Source: a bacterium (GTDB taxonomy: Bacteria; Joyebacterota; Joyebacteria; Joyebacterales; Joyebacteraceae). From it: 64,000 nucleotides of DNA. Positions 43,841-50,692 of the stretch are shown one piece after another. Each line of letters opens with the position of its first letter. The stretch's first letter is position 1. The stretch covers positions 159,321-223,320 of the forward strand of contig JAPEKQ010000003.1 in the NCBI GenBank assembly GCA_029990205.1. The letters run 5' to 3'. Under the pieces are notes generated by a model. The model saw nothing but the letters and a program-made list of their open reading frames with translations. It did no database searches and was not told the DNA's origin. Made by a program: the position numbers and the translations under genes.

Positions 43841-44508
43841 GAACGCTCGTCATCATTCCCTGCAAGAACCTCGAGTCGCACGTGGCGAACGTCGTCCGCG
43901 CGGTCCAGGCGCTCGATCTCGGTCTCGACATTCTCGTCGTCAACGACGGCTCCACGGACCGCACGACCGAGGTCGCCAGGGATGCGGGCGCGATCGTCGT
44001 CGAGCATCCGGAGAACCTCGGCAAGGGCAAGGCGCTCTCAACGGGGTTCCGCTACGCTGTCGAGAATGGGTACGACACCGTGATCACGATGGACGGCGAC
44101 GAGCAGCACGACCCGGCCAGCATCCCCGCGTTCCTGGACGCCATCGGCGAGAACGGTCCGGACGTCGTCGTCGGCTCGAGAATGGACGCGGTTCGCAACA
44201 TGCCGCCGCTGCGAGTCTGGACGAACCGGACCACGTCCCGGGTCGTCTCGCGGCTCGCGGGACAGGACATCCCGGACAGCCAGAGCGGCTACCGGGCCAT
44301 CAGGGTGCCGGTGGTCGACGGCATGACGCTGGTGACCTCCCGCTACGATACGGAGTCGGAGATCCTCATTCGCGCCGGAAGGCGCGGGTACTCGATCGGT
44401 ACGATCCCTATCGAATCGATCTACACCGACGGCATCAGCCACATCAACAAGTTCGTCGACACGATGCGTTTCATCAGACTCGTGTGGCGAAGCCTGTTCT
44501 GGAGATAG
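43837..44508 (+). CDS. Family 2 glycosyltransferase (DPM1-like)
   Basis: A 223-residue GT-A fold transferase: IPCKNLESHVANVV, the nucleotide-binding VVNDGSTDRTTEVA, GKGKALSTGF, the metal-binding MDGDEQHDP, then DSQSGYRAI. This compact form without membrane helices resembles polyprenyl-phosphate mannose or glucose synthases. The sugar is unknown. GGGAG precedes the ATG, which overlaps the acyltransferase stop. surE begins seven bases downstream. Confidence 0.85.
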   Translation: MRTLVIIPCKNLESHVANVVRAVQALDLGLDILVVNDGSTDRTTEVARDAGAIVVEHPENLGKGKALSTGFRYAVENGYDTVITMDGDEQHDPASIPAFLDAIGENGPDVVVGSRMDAVRNMPPLRVWTNRTTSRVVSRLAGQDIPDSQSGYRAIRVPVVDGMTLVTSRYDTESEILIRAGRRGYSIGTIPIESIYTDGISHINKFVDTMRFIRLVWRSLFWR

Positions 44509-44515
44509 ACCGACC

Positions 44516-45355
44516 GTGACCGAAGCCAGACCGACCATACTTGTCAGCAACGACGACGGCGTGGACGCCCCCGGGATCCGCGTGCTCGCGAGTGCGCTCG
44601 CCGAGATCGGCGATGTGAGTGTCGTCGCGCCGGACAGGGAACGGAGCGCGGCCAGTCATTCGCTCACGCTCCAGGTTCCGCTGCGCGCTCAGCGCATCGA
44701 CGACTCGACCGTGAGCGTCGACGGCACGCCGACCGACTGTGTCATGCTCGCGGTCAGGAACCTGCTCCAGAAGCGCCCGGACCTCGTGGTCTCCGGAATC
44801 AATCGCGGACCGAACATGGGCGACGACCTGACCTACTCGGGCACCGTGGCGGCAGCCATGGAAGGCACGCTCCTGGGCATTCCGTCGATCGCCGTCTCTC
44901 TGGATCGGCCGGGTGACAGACCGTACGACTATCGCGCAGCCGGAGCCGTGGCCCGCGAACTGGCGACCGTTGTGCTCGAGCGCGGGCTCCCGGAGTGGAC
45001 GCTCCTCAACGTCAACGTGCCGCACGTCCCGCTCCGCGAGATCAAGGGCATCAAGATCACGAAGCAGGGGAAACAGATCTACGAGGACCTCATCGTCGAG
45101 AAGACCGACCCGCGCGGCAGGGCGTACTACTGGATCGGCGGTCAGCAGGAGACCTGGTCGATCGAACCGAACACGGACTACACGACACTCGCCAAGGGAT
45201 ATGTCTCGGTCATGCCGGTCCAGCTCGACCTCACCGACTACCGCATGTTCGCGACGCTCGAGGGCTGGGGACTCGACCGCATCGCCGAGCGATTCACCGA
45301 TCAGGACGAGGCAGCCACGCGCGCAACTGACCCGTCCGAGGAGGACTCTCCGTGA
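44516..45355 (+). CDS. surE: 5'/3'-nucleotidase SurE
   Basis: A 279-residue metal-dependent nucleotidase. The N-terminal SNDDGVDAPGI holds the metal-binding Asp pair; APDRERSAASHSLT and SGINRGPNMGDDLTYSGTV complete the site. The family removes phosphate from nucleoside monophosphates and is tied to stationary-phase survival in E. coli. It is about 20 residues longer than typical because of a C-terminal acidic tail. pcm overlaps its stop (GTGA), the classic surE-pcm pair. Confidence 0.95.
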   Translation: MTEARPTILVSNDDGVDAPGIRVLASALAEIGDVSVVAPDRERSAASHSLTLQVPLRAQRIDDSTVSVDGTPTDCVMLAVRNLLQKRPDLVVSGINRGPNMGDDLTYSGTVAAAMEGTLLGIPSIAVSLDRPGDRPYDYRAAGAVARELATVVLERGLPEWTLLNVNVPHVPLREIKGIKITKQGKQIYEDLIVEKTDPRGRAYYWIGGQQETWSIEPNTDYTTLAKGYVSVMPVQLDLTDYRMFATLEGWGLDRIAERFTDQDEAATRATDPSEEDSP

Positions 45356-46014
45356 CCGAGTGGGACGACCAGCGTCACGAAATGGTAGCCCGCCAGATCG
45401 CCGGGCGCGGCGTCTCGGACGAGCGGGTGCTCGAGGCCATGCGAGAGGTCCCGCGCCACCTCTTCGTCGGACGCGGCATGGAGCAGTCCGCGTACAGCGA
45501 CCACGCGCTCCCCATCGGCGAGGGGCAGACGATATCCCAGCCGTACATGGTGGCCGTCATGACGGAGGCGCTGAGCCTGACCGGCGCGGAGAAGGTGCTC
45601 GAGATCGGGACCGGCTCCGGATACCAGACGGCCGTGCTCGCCGGGCTCGCGGACCGCGTCTTCAGCGTGGAGCGCATCGAACCGCTGGCCAGGAGAGCGC
45701 GCGAGCTGATCGACGAACTCGGCATCCATAACGTCTCGGTCCGCGTCGGGGACGGCACGATCGGTTGGAAGGAGTTCGAACCGTATGACCGCATCATCGT
45801 GACGGCGGGCTCCCCCGAGGTTCCCCAGAGCCTCCTTGAGCAACTGGCCGACCCGGGCATCCTCGTCATCCCGGTCGGACCCGCCTCGATCCAGCAGCTG
45901 ACGATCATCGACAAGCGGGACGGCGTTGTCGCGGAACGGAGAGCGGGAGGATGCACGTTCGTCCCACTCCTTGGACGCGAGGGATGGGGACCAGAGAGAG
46001 AAGGGATCTACTAA
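45352..46014 (+). CDS. pcm: Protein-L-isoaspartate O-methyltransferase
   Basis: A 220-residue SAM-dependent enzyme that methylates isoaspartyl residues in aged proteins so they can reset to Asp. GEGQTISQPYMVA near residue 60 and the SAM-binding VLEIGTGSGYQTAVLA are diagnostic; the PVG motif and C-terminal FVPLLG are present. It shares a repair/survival theme with surE. A membrane protein starts at the base after its stop codon. Confidence 0.95.
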   Translation: MTEWDDQRHEMVARQIAGRGVSDERVLEAMREVPRHLFVGRGMEQSAYSDHALPIGEGQTISQPYMVAVMTEALSLTGAEKVLEIGTGSGYQTAVLAGLADRVFSVERIEPLARRARELIDELGIHNVSVRVGDGTIGWKEFEPYDRIIVTAGSPEVPQSLLEQLADPGILVIPVGPASIQQLTIIDKRDGVVAERRAGGCTFVPLLGREGWGPEREGIY

Positions 46015-46518
46015 GTGCTTGAACATCTTCTCGAAGCGTGGCAGGGGCTTCCGAAGGAACTCATCGCGTTCCTGATCTCCATGCTGCCGATCGCCGAGCT
46101 CCGAGGCGGGCTGCCGGTCGCCGTGCTCCAGCTCGATCTGCCGATCTGGCGAGCCTACTGGATCTGTGTGGCCGGCAACTTCCTGCCCATGATACCGCTC
46201 GTGTTCCTGCTCGATCCCGTCGCGACGTTTCTCAGGCGCTGGAAGCTGTTCGACCGCTTCTTCGAGTGGCTGTTCGCTCGCACGCGGCGGCGCGGAAAGG
46301 TCGTGGAGCGCTACGAGGCGCTCGGCCTCATCCTGTTCGTGGCGATCCCGCTGCCGGTCACCGGGGGGTGGACGGGGGCGGCCGCGGCGTACGTCTTCGG
46401 CGTGCGGCCGAGACTGGCCCTGCCGGCTATTCTGACGGGCATTCTCATTGCGGGCGGAATTGTGCTCGCGGCAGTTCAAGGTCTCTTGCATATCCCGGGT
46501 CTCTTTGCTAGTATGTAG
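46015..46518 (+). CDS. Small multidrug-export family membrane protein (COG2426-like)
   Basis: A 167-residue inner-membrane protein with about four helices and the motifs LPIAELRGGLPVAV and LFVAIPLPVTGGWTGA, typical of the Sm_multidrug_ex family. The family name is historical and the function is uncertain. GTG start directly after pcm, with AGAGAGAAGGG ahead. Its 3' end contains the -35 and -10 boxes of the following tRNA-Pro gene. Confidence 0.8.
   Translation: MLEHLLEAWQGLPKELIAFLISMLPIAELRGGLPVAVLQLDLPIWRAYWICVAGNFLPMIPLVFLLDPVATFLRRWKLFDRFFEWLFARTRRRGKVVERYEALGLILFVAIPLPVTGGWTGAAAAYVFGVRPRLALPAILTGILIAGGIVLAAVQGLLHIPGLFASM
46486..46514 (+). promoter_or_regulatory. Promoter of tRNA-Pro(CGG) inside the preceding gene
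   Basis: TTGCAT, 17 bases, TAGTAT with an extended TGC. The -10 lies two bases before the membrane protein's stop codon; the tRNA starts 12 bases after the -10. Confidence 0.65.
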
Positions 46519-46526
46519 GTTCATGT

Positions 46527-46604
<78 letters not shown>

Positions 46605-46626
46605 TCCCATAGGAGGGCACACGGAG

Positions 46627-47121
46627 ATGGATCGCCCTCTCAGAATCACGGTGGTCGGTGGTGGCCGCTGTGACACGAACACAGCCTCCAACGCAGAGCG
46701 AGTTGGCGCAGCCATCGCCCGCGAAGGGGGTATTCTCATTTCAGGTGGCCGGGGCGGCGTCATGGAGGCGGCATCCCGGGGCGCGGTGCAGGCGGGCGGA
46801 ACGACCATCGGCATCCTCCCCGGTGAACGAGCGGAGGACGGCAACGAGTTCGTCACGATCCCGATCGTGACGGGGATCGGGCAGGCGCGGAACGTCGTCA
46901 ACGTGCTCTCAGGCGAAGCCGTTGTTGCACTCCGCGGCACAGGTGGTACGCTCTCGGAGATCGCGATCGCGGTGCGCTCGGACATTCCCGTCGTCGCGAT
47001 CGACGCCTGGCGTGAGATCGAAGGAGTTCGGGTGTTCGACTCGCCGGAGGACGCGGTCGATGCCGCGTTCGAGCTGGCCCGGGAGTCGAGACGCAAGGGA
47101 CGCAGGTCCCCGTGGGAGTGA
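46627..47121 (+). CDS. SLOG/LOG-like protein (TIGR00725 type)
   Basis: A 164-residue Rossmann-like protein with the nucleotide-binding motifs VVGGGRC, SGGRGGVMEAASRGA and GTGGTLSEIA. This pattern marks the small SLOG/TIGR00725 group related to lysine decarboxylase-like LOG proteins, which hydrolyse nucleotide monophosphates to the free base in better-known members. The substrate here is unknown. AGGAGG precedes the ATG. It overlaps the region before acyP and sits 22 bases after tRNA-Pro, so tRNA and mRNA may share a transcript. Confidence 0.8.
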   Translation: MDRPLRITVVGGGRCDTNTASNAERVGAAIAREGGILISGGRGGVMEAASRGAVQAGGTTIGILPGERAEDGNEFVTIPIVTGIGQARNVVNVLSGEAVVALRGTGGTLSEIAIAVRSDIPVVAIDAWREIEGVRVFDSPEDAVDAAFELARESRRKGRRSPWE

Positions 47122-47123
47122 CC

Positions 47124-47399
47124 GTGAATGTCAGACTGCACGCCCGCGTCTCAGGCGTTGTCCAGGGCGTCGGGTTCCGCTACTTCACGCGACAGCTGGC
47201 TTCGGGACTCGGGCTCACCGGGTGGGTACGCAATATCCCCGACGGCACGGTCGAACTCGTCGCCGAGGGACCGCGGGACCGCCTCGAGCACCTGCTCGAC
47301 GCTTTCAGTGAAGGACCGCACGGAAGCTCCGTGCGCGGCGTGACATCGGACTGGTCGGAGGCGACGGGTGAGTTCAGCGATTTCGGTGTCCGGGTCTGA
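47124..47399 (+). CDS. acyP: Acylphosphatase
   Basis: A 91-residue enzyme hydrolysing acyl phosphates. The phosphate-binding loop VVQGVGFRYF with the catalytic Arg and the catalytic Asn in GWVRN are both present, and the length is typical. Three in-frame GTGs (47112, 47118, 47124) are possible; the third has GGGAG at the best distance and gives the usual N-terminus. It ends one base before the next start. Confidence 0.9.
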   Translation: MNVRLHARVSGVVQGVGFRYFTRQLASGLGLTGWVRNIPDGTVELVAEGPRDRLEHLLDAFSEGPHGSSVRGVTSDWSEATGEFSDFGVRV

Positions 47400-47400
47400 G

Positions 47401-48207
47401 GTGCGGCGTCGGGGGAGACCCCGCTGCGCGGCAGTGGCGTCAATGCTCGTCGCCGCCGTGTGCCTGGTCGCGTCCGGCTGCACGCCGCTCCCGTCCACGC
47501 GCGGCGGCCGCGAACCGACAACGTCCGGCTCCGGATCGAGCGGCTCAGGATCGTCGAGTTCGAGTTCCGGGAGTTCGAGAACGTCCACGAGGACGAGCGC
47601 GTCGGGCGGAATCACCCACACCGTGCGCAGGGGCGAGACCCTCTGGCGGATCTCACAGACCTACGGCGTCAAACTGCACGAGGTCGTCTCGGCGAACGGT
47701 CTCGAGAGCTACACGATCTACCCGGGGCAGGAGCTGTTCATCCCGGGAGCCGCGAGCGTCCGCGAAGTGCCCGCGGCCGTGGACAACGGTCCGCCTCCGG
47801 ACCCCGGGGATGTGACCATCATCTGGCCGCTGGCCGGCCGCGGTCGAGGCTCCGTCACGAGCGGGTTCGGAACACGTACACACCCGACACGCCGGACCGA
47901 GGAGTTCCACAAAGGGATCGACATCGACGGAGCCCGCGAGGAACGCGTCCTCGCGGCGGCAGCGGGAGAGGTCGTCTTCGCTGGGAGGATGACGGGGTAC
48001 GGTACCGTCGTGATGATCGACCACGGCGACCGTCTCATCACGCTGTACGCCCATCTCAGCCGGGCCGCGGTCTCGCTCGAGGATCAGGTCGCGCAGGCTC
48101 AGGCCATCGGCTACGTCGGCTCGACCGGCAACGCGACGGGAACGCATCTTCACTTCGAGATCAGACACAAGGGTCGCGCTGTCGACCCGCTGGAGTATCT
48201 GCCGTAG
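47401..48207 (+). CDS. NlpD-like lipoprotein: LysM plus M23 peptidase
   Basis: A 268-residue envelope protein. A signal peptide ends in the lipobox VASGC (Cys about residue 27), followed by a Ser/Gly/Thr linker, a LysM domain (THTVRRGETLWRISQTYGVKLHEVVSAN split at GETLWRIS) and an M23 domain with metal ligands in HKGIDID and HLHFEI. It should bind peptidoglycan and either cut cross-links or activate amidases. The gene order surE-pcm-(...)-nlpD echoes E. coli surE-pcm-nlpD. The start at GTG 47401 is chosen for the signal peptide; the ribosome site is poor, so coupling to acyP is likely. Confidence 0.88.
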   Translation: MRRRGRPRCAAVASMLVAAVCLVASGCTPLPSTRGGREPTTSGSGSSGSGSSSSSSGSSRTSTRTSASGGITHTVRRGETLWRISQTYGVKLHEVVSANGLESYTIYPGQELFIPGAASVREVPAAVDNGPPPDPGDVTIIWPLAGRGRGSVTSGFGTRTHPTRRTEEFHKGIDIDGAREERVLAAAAGEVVFAGRMTGYGTVVMIDHGDRLITLYAHLSRAAVSLEDQVAQAQAIGYVGSTGNATGTHLHFEIRHKGRAVDPLEYLP

Positions 48208-48219
48208 CAAGGAGTACGC

Positions 48220-48741
48220 ATGGACCTCAGATCGCTCATACGAGATGTACCCGACTTCCCGAAGCCGGGCATCGTGTTCAAGGACATCACAACGCTCACG
48301 AAGAACCCCGACGGATTCCACCAGTCGGTGGACGAGATGGCTGCACTCTACGAGGGGCGGGGAGTGGATGTCGTCGTCGGGATGGAGTCCCGTGGGTTCA
48401 TCTTCGGGGGTGCCGTCGCATATCTGCTCAAGGCCGGGTTCGTTCCGGCGCGCAAGCCGGGGAAGCTGCCGGCCGGTGCTGTGAGCGCCGAGTACGAACT
48501 CGAGTACGGCACTGACACGCTCGAGATGCACCAGGACGCCATCGAGCGCGGTCAGAACGTGCTGATCGTGGACGACCTGCTCGCGACGGGCGGCACGGCG
48601 GAAGCGACGGTCGAACTCGTGACGAAGCTCGGCGGCAACATCGTCGGCATCGTCTTCCTCATCGATCTGACATTCCTGGGCGGCCGGGAGAAACTGGCTG
48701 ACTACGAAGTCAGCAGTCTGATAGAATACGGTTCCGAGTAG
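48220..48741 (+). CDS. apt: Adenine phosphoribosyltransferase
   Basis: A 173-residue purine salvage enzyme forming AMP from adenine and PRPP. The N-terminal DVPDFPKPGIVFKDITTL and the PRPP loop VLIVDDLLATGGT near residue 115 are diagnostic; GMESRGFIFG is also present. AAGGAG precedes the ATG. It ends the surE-to-apt gene run, as a chain of hairpins follows directly. Confidence 0.96.
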   Translation: MDLRSLIRDVPDFPKPGIVFKDITTLTKNPDGFHQSVDEMAALYEGRGVDVVVGMESRGFIFGGAVAYLLKAGFVPARKPGKLPAGAVSAEYELEYGTDTLEMHQDAIERGQNVLIVDDLLATGGTAEATVELVTKLGGNIVGIVFLIDLTFLGGREKLADYEVSSLIEYGSE

Positions 48742-48828
48742 GGCTGTCGCCTCGCGACAGCCTGGCCGATGCTCCGCATCGGGGCCGCCTGCACGACAGG
48801 TGGCTTGGCCCTTGCTCCGCGAGGGCAA
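48742..48828 (+). repeat. Four back-to-back hairpins between apt and tRNA-Arg
   Basis: Hairpin 1 (48742-48762): GGCTGTCGC/GCGACAGCC, loop CTC. Hairpin 2 (48766-48782): CCGATGC/GCATCGG, loop TCC. Hairpin 3 (48784-48804): GCCGCCTG/CAGGTGGC, loop CACGA. Hairpin 4 (48805-48828): TTG(G)CCCTTGC/GCGAGGGCAA, loop TCC. They touch or are one to three bases apart, and 2 and 4 share the core TGCTCCGC. The first can act as the apt terminator. The rest may be processing signals or a small repeated element. Confidence 0.7.
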
Positions 48829-48846
48829 ACTGATCCGAAAGCACGT

Positions 48847-48923
48847 GCCCCCGTAGCTCAGTTGGATAGAGCATCGGTTTCCTAAACCGGTGGCCACAGG
48901 TTCGAATCCTGTCGGGGGTACCA
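48847..48923 (+). tRNA. tRNA-Arg (anticodon CCT)
   Basis: A 77-base cloverleaf: acceptor GCCCCCG/CGGGGGT (G1-U72 closing pair), anticodon stem TCGGT/ACCGG, loop TTCCTAA, T-arm ACAGG/CCTGT, A73 and encoded CCA. It reads AGG codons. No clear promoter of its own was found. Confidence 0.93.
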
Positions 48924-49014
48924 GCCCGCCACGCAACCTCACCGCAGACCCCACACTATCCAGAAGGCGTCACCGACGACCTCATGCGCTCCGTGAGAAA
49001 CCTCGGATAATTCA

Positions 49015-49043
49015 TGGCCCGGCGCTCAGTATCGAGTTATACT
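49015..49043 (+). promoter_or_regulatory. Candidate promoter for the FAD oxidoreductase
   Basis: A good -10 TATACT (49038-49043) with a poor -35 TGGCCC 17 bases upstream. The predicted leader is about 75 bases. Confidence 0.4.
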
Positions 49044-49124
49044 GGTCTGTTGAATCGTCCGTTCCGGGGTCCCGGCTGGGCCCCTTTCACAGCACTGGTC
49101 GTAGTCTCAATCGTGAGGTGCACC

Positions 49125-50483
49125 ATGAGGTCCACAGACGTACTGGTCATCGGCAGCAGCGCGGCCGGTCTCGTCGCGGCCGTGACCGCGAAGACCGTCA
49201 ACCCGGACAAGGTCGTCACCGTCGTCAGGCTCGAAGAGGCGACGCTCGTCCCGTGCGGCATTCCCTACGTGTTCTCCACCGTGGAGACGACGGACAACAA
49301 CATCATGCCGTCAGGGAAGATGTTCGAGAACGCCGGCGTCGAGCTGGTCATCGGCAGGGCGACCGCGATCGACCGCGAGCGGAAGGTCTGCTCGCTTGAG
49401 AGCGGCGAGGAGATGCAGTACGACAAGCTCGTGCTCGCCACGGGGTCGTCGCCGGTCATACCCGGCTGGCTCAAGGGCGCGGAGCTCGACAACGTCTTCA
49501 CCGTCCCGAAGAACAAGGTCTATCTTGATGCGATGCAGGAGAAGCTCGCCGACTGCGCCAACATCATCGTCATCGGCGCCGGGTTCATCGGCGTCGAGCT
49601 CTCCGACGAGCTGAAGGCGGCGGGACACAACGTGACGCTCGTGGAGAGACTGCCACACGTCCTGGCTCTCGCCTTTGACGAGGACATCGCCATCCGCGCC
49701 GAGGACACGCTCAAGTCACGCGGCGTCACGGTGCGAACGGGCGTTGGCGTCAAGGAGATCCAGGGGAACGGAAGCGTCACCGGTGTGCTGCTCGAAAACG
49801 GTGACGTCCTCGAGGCCGACGCGGTCGTGCTCTCCGTCGGCTACTCTCCGAACACGGAACTCGCCGTCCAGGCCGGCCTCGCCGTCGACCAGCGGGGCGC
49901 CATCGACGTCGACGAGTACATGCGGACCGACGACCCGGACATCTTCGCGGTCGGCGACTGCGCCGGCAAGACCGACTTCGTGACACGGAAGCCGAGCCCC
50001 GTCATGCTCGCTTCGACCGCGTGCGCCGAGGCGCGCACCGCCGGCATCAATCTCTTCAAGCTGTCCGTCATCAAGACCTTCAGCGGCACGATCTCCATCT
50101 TCGCGACCGCCCTCGGCGATACCGGCTTCGGAGTCGCCGGACTGACCGAGACCAGAGCGAAGGAAGAGGGATTCGATGTCGTCACCGGCATGTTCGAGGG
50201 TGTGGACAAGCATCCCGGAACGCTGCCCGGCGCCCACAAGCAGATGGTCAAGCTGATCGTGGGCAGGGAGTCGAACGTCATCCTGGGCGGCGAGGTCGTC
50301 GGCGGTCTGTCGACCGGCGAACTGACGAATCTCATCGGGTTCATCATTCAGAACAGGATGGACGTCAACGCGATCCTCTCAGCCCAGATCGGCACGCACC
50401 CTCTTCTGACCGCCTCGCCGGCCGGCTATCCGCTCCTGAAGGCCGCGGGGATGGTCTCGAAGAAGAGCCTGGGCCTGATCTAG
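49125..50483 (+). CDS. Class III FAD disulfide reductase / NADH oxidase-like
   Basis: A 452-residue flavoprotein: FAD-binding LVIGSSAAGLVAA, a single redox Cys44 in LVPCGIPY, NAD(P)-binding VIGAGFIGVELSDEL near 150, FAD motif IFAVGDCA near 280 and a dimerisation domain at the C-terminus. One active Cys rather than a CxxxxC pair places it with NADH oxidases, NADH peroxidases, CoA-disulfide reductases and persulfide reductases, but the substrate cannot be assigned. The ATG at 49125 has GAGGTG upstream; a longer frame from 49014 covers the promoter. A perfect 12 bp hairpin follows. Confidence 0.85.
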   Translation: MRSTDVLVIGSSAAGLVAAVTAKTVNPDKVVTVVRLEEATLVPCGIPYVFSTVETTDNNIMPSGKMFENAGVELVIGRATAIDRERKVCSLESGEEMQYDKLVLATGSSPVIPGWLKGAELDNVFTVPKNKVYLDAMQEKLADCANIIVIGAGFIGVELSDELKAAGHNVTLVERLPHVLALAFDEDIAIRAEDTLKSRGVTVRTGVGVKEIQGNGSVTGVLLENGDVLEADAVVLSVGYSPNTELAVQAGLAVDQRGAIDVDEYMRTDDPDIFAVGDCAGKTDFVTRKPSPVMLASTACAEARTAGINLFKLSVIKTFSGTISIFATALGDTGFGVAGLTETRAKEEGFDVVTGMFEGVDKHPGTLPGAHKQMVKLIVGRESNVILGGEVVGGLSTGELTNLIGFIIQNRMDVNAILSAQIGTHPLLTASPAGYPLLKAAGMVSKKSLGLI

Positions 50484-50498
50484 CAGCCGCGGCGTGCT

Positions 50499-50526
50499 GT
50501 GGGCCCCGGTCGTCACCGGGGCCCAC
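50499..50526 (+). terminator. Perfect 12 bp hairpin after the FAD oxidoreductase
   Basis: GTGGGCCCCGGT/ACCGGGGCCCAC closes loop CGTC, 16 bases after the stop codon. No U-tract follows, but the stem is very stable. Confidence 0.6.
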
Positions 50527-50562
50527 CCCGCCGGGCCTCCCGCAGACTACGCTCCACGCGAA

Positions 50563-50602
50563 CCGCGGAACCGTCGCACGACCCGCGGAACCCCAGCACG
50601 AT
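50563..50602. repeat. 20 bp direct repeat abutting the M6 protease promoter
   Basis: Two head-to-tail units of CCGCGGAACC-N3-GCACGA-y (50563-50582 and 50583-50602) match at 16 of 20 positions. The second ends exactly at the -35 box. A 20 bp period is two helical turns, so an activator dimer could bind one face of the DNA. Confidence 0.65.
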
Positions 50603-50631
50603 TTGCGCATCTGTCTAAGATATGGTAAAAT
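50603..50631 (+). promoter_or_regulatory. Promoter of the M6 protease gene
   Basis: TTGCGC, 17 bases, TAAAAT with TGG before the -10. The -10 is strong and the -35 weak, as expected for an activator-dependent promoter. Confidence 0.7.
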
Positions 50632-50658
50632 AGGTACTTGGCTCGCCTCGCACGGGGC

Positions 50659-50676
50659 GACGTGTATATATACGTC
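50659..50676. promoter_or_regulatory. Inverted repeat in the M6 protease leader
   Basis: GACGT and ACGTC flank GTATATAT, giving an 18 bp near-palindrome centred about 30 bases after the predicted start point. It could be an operator or an mRNA hairpin just before the GGAGG site. Confidence 0.4.
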
Positions 50677-50692
50677 TTGTTTGGAGGCTTGG

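Noticed and set aside
50563-50602. The 20 bp direct repeat as a CRISPR or att site
   Set aside because: There are only two contiguous units without spacers and no integrase or cas genes nearby. The position at a -35 box favours a regulatory site.
50021-50692. A much longer M6 protease reading frame (1174 codons)
   Set aside because: The first 224 codons overlap the FAD oxidoreductase gene and its hairpin in another frame. The signal peptide and ribosome site place the start at 50693.
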